From assembly GCA_003427395.1 (NCBI GenBank), contig BFEA01000398.1:1258840-1279303 (forward strand): 20,464 nt of DNA, read 5' to 3'. This DNA is from Chara braunii (Eukaryota > Streptophyta > Charophyceae > Charales > Characeae). Position numbers and translations under genes: made by a program. Under the pieces are notes generated by a model that saw nothing but the letters and a program-made list of their open reading frames with translations, had not been told where the DNA came from and did no database searches. Of this stretch, positions 17,315-20,464 are shown piece by piece (within the stretch, counting starts at the first letter, position 1; every line of letters begins with the position of its first letter).

Positions 17315-19736
17315 TCAGGGAGAATCAACTAAGTGAGAACCATCATGCGACACATACGAAGGAATGCACAAGGCAGGGTGGTGTCGTGAAGTAGTCAAGT
17401 CCAAAGCAGTTGAAGCCGATAAGGTAGCTGAAGTCGTCGAAGTGGTCGATGACGTCGATGGAGGAGTCGAGTTGGTGTCGAAGCAGGGCCGCAAAACGCT
17501 GACATCTTGAAGAAGTTGATGATGGAGTATATGATAATGTGAGTCAGTGGTAGGAGATAGGTAGGTGATAAGAGTGTCACTCGTCGAGACGCCGAGGGTG
17601 TGGACGAGTGCGTTGTGGGCGCGCGGAGGCATCCATTTGCTGTTGAAGAACGACCTCAGAGAGATGTTGAAGAACGACCTCAGAGAGAGCGGGCTCGTCC
17701 TCGGTAATCTTCTCAGCCAGAGGAGAAGGAAGAGGGTCAATCGGCTGAGCAAGAGTAAAAATCTCAACACGACAAGCATGATGATATACAAGCACCAACA
17801 TCCAGGTGTGCTCCAAGTACTAGAGGGGCTCCCCAGTAGCCTCCTCATCGGGATAGCCCTTCCAACGCACAAGGTACTCGATGTGTGGAGGGGTATCGTC
17901 GGTAACTCGGCGAGATACGAAGTTTGAAACAACGAACTCCTCGTGACCGTCCACCATGATAGGTGGAGGGCGCTCGTAAGGGCGTCCGACGAATCGCTCC
18001 CACTGTCTGCGATAAAGACGTAACAAGGAGATGTGGTAAGCATCGTGTACGCGACTTTATCGAAGGTAATCAGGCAACTTCACAGGAAAGTTAATCGGAG
18101 TATTAGAACCGACGGGCTGACGGATGCGGCGTGGACCGAAAAAGCAACGCCTGAACATGTGAAATGTGTCCGCTTCGACCTGCAAGTGGCGTGTGTGGAC
18201 GAGCACATCGTCACCGACTTTGAATAGGTGATCCATTTGCGATCGTTTTGCTCGTGCGGCCATACGAGTCTGAGAGACAGCGATACTCTGTGCGCATTCG
18301 TAATCGCCACCATATGTGCTATCTAGGTGTCAAGCGCAGGACAACGCGTATCTGGGTGCAATCGTGAGCATTGAAGAAAATCCGCAGGCAAGTGAGGGTG
18401 GTAGCCAAGGTTGCAATAAATGGCTACGTCACCGTGGCTGGTGAGACAACGTGGTTGTACGCGATCTCCGCGTAGGTTAAGTGTAAGTCCCACTGTCGGT
18501 CGGTCATCCCTAACAAATTTTCGGAGGATATTACCGAGAGTTTTGTTGGTGACCTCAGTCTGGCCATCTGTCTGAAGGTGTGGTAAGACGACATGTTTGT
18601 ACACATCGTGTTGGCGTCGCCAAAATGTGCTGGTAAAAGACGGATCACGGTCGGAGATGATGCTCTGAGATAAGTTGTGATCTCTCATTGCCCGGTCGAA
18701 AACGATGTTGGCGAGCTCACGAGCGCCAATGCAATAGTGGCACGAAAGTGATCGACGACGACCAAGATAGCATCATGGCCGCCTCGTAGTGAGATGGCGG
18801 AGGGGACCAACAAAATCCATTGAGATGGACTGCCAACAACCCTGTGATATGGGTAGAGGCTGGAGTAACCCATATGGAAGGTGGTTCACACTGTTCAGCT
18901 TCTGGCAGGTAGGACACTCCTGGGTGTAGTTCCTAACGAATTCCTTGCTCTGGGGCCAGACGTATAGGCGGCAAACATGGGCCAACGTCTTGTGGAAGCC
19001 CATATGATGGGCAATCGCTTGGTTATGGAGCCCGACTACTGTCAGAACGCGGAGCTGTCCAGTGGAGGGAACCCAGATACGTGGTTCTAGACCATCAGAC
19101 TGACCACGCTAGTACACGAGGCCGTTCTCACCAAGGGAGTATGAAGGAACGGTATTGCCACTCCGCAGTGTGGTGTGGATGTTGCGATAGCCTGGGTAGT
19201 GGCGGTACTGAGTGCGATATGCGTCGATCACCGACTGATCTACGGTGGTGACCGAGATGGCAGCAAGCTGGATGGGTTCTTGATTGTGATCAAGACAACA
19301 AGGCATCGGCGACACGGTTCGTTTCACCCTTAATAGGCTGAGTGGTGAAACGAAACTCGTGCCACCAATGTGCTTGTCGAGGAGAAAGCATAGGCTTCGT
19401 GAGGAAAGCCTGGACAACAGAATTGTTCGTGCACCCCGTGAAGGGCGCCCCATGCAGATAATGACGTCAATGTTGGGAGACATAAACTACTGCGAGAACC
19501 TCAAGTTCATCGGCAGTGTAGTTTATCTCGGCAGGCAGTAACTGACGGGAGCAAAAGGTGATCGGACAATTCCAAGCTAGAGCCTCGACAATCCCATCCT
19601 CCGCGATGGTCGGAGAGTAATTGACAGGAGGATTGTCGGTGGAGGGAAGTAGTGGAAGGGTAGATGTAGTGTCAGCAAGAGGGGGAAGGGGGGGGGGGGA
19701 ATGGGGATAAGGGGAATTAGGAGGAGTGGGAAACAC
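17315..19736 (-). mobile_element. Copy of element B
   Basis: This duplicates 9298-11719: tail 17315-17816, chromodomain and integrase C-terminus 17820-18263, integrase 18323-19276, RNase H 19277-19736. The 24-bp tandem repeat is at 17641-17688 and the G-rich run at 19681-19714. All disruptions are shared. Confidence 0.88.
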
Positions 19737-20464
19737 CTGAGAAAGTACAGTTCCTACTGCAAAATTGAAGCAACTGATGACTATGGTGGAACGAAATTGG
19801 GCTACACAACTTCTGAAGTCTCACCTAGGTTACAATGAAGCTTAATGTTTAGTTGGTGTGTGATTCTTTGAAGGAAGGAATCAGTTTTTCAGTGGTTGTG
19901 ATAGTTAGTGATGAGTGTCTGACCAACTTCGCATAGGGGCACTGGCCCATCTTGTAGACAAATACAATATGCATAATATAGATATTATTGTATTAGATAG
20001 ATAGAAATATACGAGTGTTATTTTATTATATAATAGGAAACTATTTAGATATATGATAACTATATATATCTCATGTAAATCTTTTAACACAAGTAAACGT
20101 GAAGTATTACAAAATACTAAAATGAGAAATAAAATAGAATGAACTGGGTTTCTAGCACGTATAACCATGACACTAGAAGCAAAAGTGATGCTTGAAAAAA
20201 CTAGAAAAAAATATCATTGCAGTGATTAGTCTTTCTCTTGCTAACGAGCCTACAGCCTTTGCTTTTCCCAAGTATATTAGATTGCTTTGGCTTTGAGAGA
20301 TTGATCATCAAAAGCTCCTTAAGAAAAAAGAGAATTCATAATGGCTTTTAGACCATTAGGACAATTGGCTATTATTCAATGGATTCCTTTTCATATAGGT
20401 TTAACTTGGATCTTTCTTTTACTAATTCATCTTTGTTTATGCTACTCATTATTAGCGCTGCGCC
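19737..20464. other. Copy of the AT-rich segment up to the poly-C start
   Basis: This duplicates 11720-12447. The hydrophobic open frame from ATG 20341 runs off the end. The sequence stops at GCGCC, the first bases of the poly-C run. Confidence 0.9.

Larger units (their letters stand above)
14190..20464. repeat. Artefactual exact copy of 6173-12447
   Basis: Every feature here repeats one in the first copy at a constant offset of 8017. I noticed no difference, and all encoded peptides are identical. Identity begins at the base right after the adapter (14189 differs from 6172) and continues to the end of the window. The base equivalent to 20464 is 12447, within the first two bases of the poly-C run. 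This matches re-traversal of a circularised 7979-bp fragment. Confidence 0.95.

Noticed and set aside
14190-20464. A genuine segmental or tandem duplication of two retrotransposons
   Set aside because: The copy begins at the base after a mate-pair adapter, shows no difference that I could see, and its offset equals fragment plus adapter length. An assembly artefact explains all of this.
1-20464. CRISPR array, rRNA, tRNA or snRNA genes
   Set aside because: No regularly spaced repeats with unique spacers were seen, and I recognised no conserved tRNA boxes, rRNA cores or snRNA cores on reading both strands.

Overview
The window is eukaryotic nuclear DNA, most likely from a plant or streptophyte alga. 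It carries decayed Ty3/gypsy (chromovirus-type) retrotransposon pol genes with chromodomain-like tails, intron-style splice sites, microsatellites and long non-coding stretches. There are no bacterial operons. No marker fixes the species.

The most important observation is technical. Positions 14152-14189 are a perfect back-to-back pair of 19-base Tn5 mosaic ends, which is the Nextera mate-pair circularisation junction adapter. The next 6275 bases (14190-20464) appear to be an exact second copy of 6173-12447, at a constant offset of 8017. The offset equals 7979 + 38: the span 6173-14151 plus one 38-base adapter. This is what results if a ~8 kb genomic fragment was circularised for a mate-pair library and the assembler read through the junction and went round the circle again. 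The repeat stops exactly where the first copy runs into a poly-C tract (12446-12501). I therefore treat 14190-20464 as an assembly artefact. The biological content is 1-14151, and continuity across the poly-C tract is itself doubtful.

Layout of the real part: 1-52 (TC)n; 81-213 degenerate direct repeats; 255-345 a long hairpin; 620-803 two possible small exons; 804-2200 nothing assignable. Element A lies on + at 2201-7893: gag (Ala-rich and coiled-coil N-terminus, capsid-like domain, damaged zinc knuckle), then protease, reverse transcriptase, RNase H, integrase and a divergent chromodomain, ending in a purine tract and a probable 135-bp LTR with a primer-binding-site-like sequence after it. 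It has several in-frame stops and frameshifts and is dead as assembled. 7909-9297 has no recognisable gene. Element B lies on - from 11719 down to about 9298. It is a different chromovirus, truncated inside RNase H and frameshifted throughout, with a chromodomain close to the classical type. The 3' ends of A and B face each other. 11720-12445 is AT-rich and unassigned. After the poly-C tract, 12686-13354 looks like the terminal coding exon of a host gene, followed by a poly(A) signal and about 700 bp of non-coding DNA ending in a (AC)12 microsatellite that abuts the adapter.

The genes do not form a working system. What is here is two dead retrotransposons, one possible host-gene end, and a library artefact. 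I found no convincing new biological system.
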